Shown here in pieces: positions 6,613 to 8,212 of a DNA stretch of 8,212 nt (its first letter is position 1; every line of letters begins with the position of its first letter). The DNA is from Gammaproteobacteria bacterium. GTDB taxonomy: Bacteria > Pseudomonadota > Gammaproteobacteria > J044. The stretch is taken from contig RFHG01000538.1 of NCBI GenBank assembly GCA_003696465.1, positions 1-8,212 of the forward strand, given 5' to 3'. A model generated the notes under the pieces. The model was not told where the DNA came from, searched no databases, and saw only the letters and a list, made by a program, of their open reading frames with translations. The translations under genes were made by a program, and so were the position numbers.

Positions 6613-6789
6613 ATGCATGACCGAAAGCTCCTCGCCGCAATAGCCCTCCTGCTCCCCCTTGCCGCCTGCGGCGGCAAAAACGAGGAGGCACAACAACAGG
6701 CCGTCCAGGCCCTTATCGACCGCACCCTCTCCGAGCTGGTCTTCGTCAAGGGTGGCACCTTCTGGATGGGCGACCACGTCCACGCGTGA
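6613..6789 (+). pseudogene. Truncated duplicate of the SUMF1-fold lipoprotein gene
   Basis: An ATG four bases after the preceding stop opens a 58-codon frame with its own signal peptide and lipobox (LAAC, Cys19). From Leu13 to Asp54 it matches the full-length upstream lipoprotein except one residue (Glu46 there is Lys here), then it diverges and stops at HVHA. The first 12 residues differ from copy 1 (MHDRKLLAAIAL versus MNRLIRHLPLFC), so this is not a simple recent tandem slip. It looks like the 5' end of a second family member whose body was lost by deletion. It still has an intact frame and could make a short lipopeptide of about 40 residues after processing, so function is not excluded. 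Confidence 0.75.
6645..6783 (+). repeat. Direct repeat, copy 2
   Basis: This is the downstream partner of 5612-5750 at an offset of 1033 bases. Mismatches fall at 6657, 6714, 6748, 6753, 6775, 6778 and 6780, clustering at the 3' end where similarity stops. The coding frame is preserved across the repeat, and 6714 is a synonymous change. Confidence 0.92.
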
Positions 6790-6828
6790 TCGTGGACAGG
6801 CCGGCAGGGCTCGGGCATCATCGGTTTC

Positions 6829-8127
6829 ATGTTGCGCCTGACCCTGCTGTTATTGCTGTCTGCCCTCCTGGGTGCCTGTACGGTGCCGGCAGAGCGGCCC
6901 GTGGAGAACGAACCGCAGCTTGCGCTCCTGACCGAGCGGGTGGCGATTCGCCGTCTGCTGCGCGAGGGCAAGCCCGATCTTGCCCTGTTGCAGCTCGAGC
7001 CCCTGTTGCAAAAGGCACCGACCGACCCGGAGCTCAATGACCTGGCCGGACAGGCCCTGATCGCCACCGGCCAGCCGGAGGCGGCCCTGGCCCACTTCGA
7101 CCGGGCCCTGCAGAAGCGGCCGCAGGATCCCGACCTGCTGGTAAACCGGGGGGTTGCACTGTGCCGGCTGGGACAGCGGCAGGAGGCCGAACAGACCTTT
7201 GTTCGGGCCGCCACCCTGCCGGGCATGAAGCATGCCGACACGGCACTGGTGAATGCCGGGCTGTGCGCCCGCCAGGCGGGGGATGCGGAACGGGCGGGGC
7301 GTTTCTTCCGTGCCGCCCTGCAGGCCAATCCGCGCTCGGCCGCCGCCCTCTATCACCTGGCGCGCCAGTCACTGGTGGAGGGCCGGCCGATGCAGGCACG
7401 GACCTATATCCTGCGTTATCAGGACATCGGCCCGAAGACGCCCAAGTCGCTCTTGCTGACCTGGCTCATTGGCGAGGCCAGCGGTGACGCGGGCCTGCAG
7501 CGGCAGGCCGCCGAGGCCCTCGTTGGCAGTTTTGCCGACAGCGAGGAGGCGGTGGCCTTGCGCGAGGGTCGCGCCGCGCAGCACATGGGCCTTGCGCCCG
7601 CGGCAGCGCCGCCCCCGACCGATGCAGAGGACGCCGCGACTGTCGCCGATATCCGCCCGGTGGGTGCCATGCTGTCGGCGCAGGTTACGGATGCGGACGA
7701 GCCGACGCCCCCTGCCTCGCGGCCTGAACAGGCCGAGCGGAAGACGCCCGCCCGAAAGGCACCTGTCGCCGAGACACAGGAGACCAAGCTGATGCCGGCG
7801 CCGGAGGTGGTCGGCCTTGAATGGCTGCAAGACCAGCCGGATGATCACTGGACTCTGCAACTGGCCGCCGGCAGCAACATGAAGGCGTTGCAGGCCCTGC
7901 GACCACGGCTGGATCCGAAAGGAGAGCACAGCGCCATCGTGCCCTTTGTGCGCGAAGGGAGCCTCCTCTACGCCCTGATCATGGGCAGCTACCCCGAGCG
8001 GGCGCGCGCGCTGGAGGCCCGCGCCGCGCTGCCTGCCGAATTCCATGCGGCCCGGCCGCGGCGATTCCGCTACATCCGGCAGCGGCTGGCCACCGTTCAG
8101 TCCGTGGAAGGCACCTCGTCGAGATAG
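6829..8127 (+). CDS. PilF-like TPR lipoprotein with C-terminal SPOR domain
   Basis: The 432-residue product begins with a short lipoprotein signal (MLRLTLLLLLSALLGAC, Cys17). Thr at +2 gives no inner-membrane retention signal, so an outer-membrane anchor facing the periplasm is expected. Residues about 35-245 are tandem TPR-type helical repeats, for example ELNDLAGQALIATGQPEAAL (68-87), the NPRSAAALYHLARQ unit (167-180) and a PilF-like end with FADSEEAV (235-242). PilF/PilW proteins help secretin assembly in type IV pili. A Pro/Ala/Glu-rich, probably disordered linker (about 254-330) leads to a SPOR-like domain (about 339-420: DDHWTLQLAAGS and LYALIMGSYPERARALEA), a fold that binds denuded septal peptidoglycan. 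The start is the first ATG after the in-frame stop at 6787-6789. No good Shine-Dalgarno is visible, and the leader directly abuts the truncated lipoprotein copy. The usual pilW neighbours are absent, so no symbol is given. Confidence 0.9.
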   Translation: MLRLTLLLLLSALLGACTVPAERPVENEPQLALLTERVAIRRLLREGKPDLALLQLEPLLQKAPTDPELNDLAGQALIATGQPEAALAHFDRALQKRPQDPDLLVNRGVALCRLGQRQEAEQTFVRAATLPGMKHADTALVNAGLCARQAGDAERAGRFFRAALQANPRSAAALYHLARQSLVEGRPMQARTYILRYQDIGPKTPKSLLLTWLIGEASGDAGLQRQAAEALVGSFADSEEAVALREGRAAQHMGLAPAAAPPPTDAEDAATVADIRPVGAMLSAQVTDADEPTPPASRPEQAERKTPARKAPVAETQETKLMPAPEVVGLEWLQDQPDDHWTLQLAAGSNMKALQALRPRLDPKGEHSAIVPFVREGSLLYALIMGSYPERARALEARAALPAEFHAARPRRFRYIRQRLATVQSVEGTSSR

Positions 8128-8212
8128 GCCGACCAGTCGCGTGCATCGCGGCCAAAGGCAAAGAACTCGGGATTGAGCAGGGCCTCGCGCGTGTTGTAGC
8201 GCAGGGGCTGCA
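8097..8212 (-). CDS. C-terminus of an unidentified protein, truncated by window edge
   Basis: Read on the minus strand, the last bases give an open frame of 37 codons ending in TGA at 8099-8097. The residues include NPEFFAFGRDARDWSAYLDE near the end. The peptide has a natural protein-like composition with aromatic and acidic residues. Codon third positions are mostly G/C, as in the genes of this window. The start lies beyond the window. It is convergent with the TPR/SPOR gene and overlaps its last 31 bases. I do not recognise the family. Confidence 0.65.
   Translation of the reverse strand, partial: QPLRYNTREALLNPEFFAFGRDARDWSAYLDEVPSTD

Overview
The window is GC-rich DNA from a proteobacterium, most likely a gammaproteobacterium. 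The evidence is the ridA-recG gene order, the close match of RecG to the proteobacterial form, and a PilF-like lipoprotein. A Chromatiales or Ectothiorhodospiraceae-like host is a guess from base composition and neighbourhood only.

Layout. Bases 1-357 hold no convincing gene. The first 200 bases are packed with nested palindromes and look like an intergenic repeat element or a structured RNA. A weak promoter may lie just before ridA. Bases 358-2841 are a housekeeping pair on the + strand: ridA (enamine/imine deaminase) and recG (replication-fork and recombination helicase), 27 bases apart and probably cotranscribed.

Bases 2938-6789 are an accessory insert. It starts with an 880-residue protein of unknown function. 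This has a Pro-rich, repeat-bearing N-terminus, an Ig-like beta segment, a long helical stretch, a Gly/Ala-rich beta-repeat core and a helical C-terminus containing an AT-rich patch. Its stop overlaps the start (ATGA) of a lipoprotein with a formylglycine-generating-enzyme/SUMF1 fold that lacks the catalytic cysteines. Four bases later comes a truncated duplicate of that lipoprotein: 58 codons, about 95% identical at DNA level over 139 bp. Large delivered protein, coupled surface lipoprotein and partial tandem copy of the lipoprotein is the layout expected of a toxin/immunity or exported-protein/partner locus. Function here is inference.

Bases 6829-8127 encode an outer-membrane-type lipoprotein that joins PilF-like TPR repeats to a C-terminal SPOR domain, suggesting a role in pilus or envelope/septum assembly. 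At the right edge the tail of a convergent minus-strand gene overlaps the end of this gene by 31 bases. Most other long open frames, including very long antisense ones, are shadows caused by high GC.
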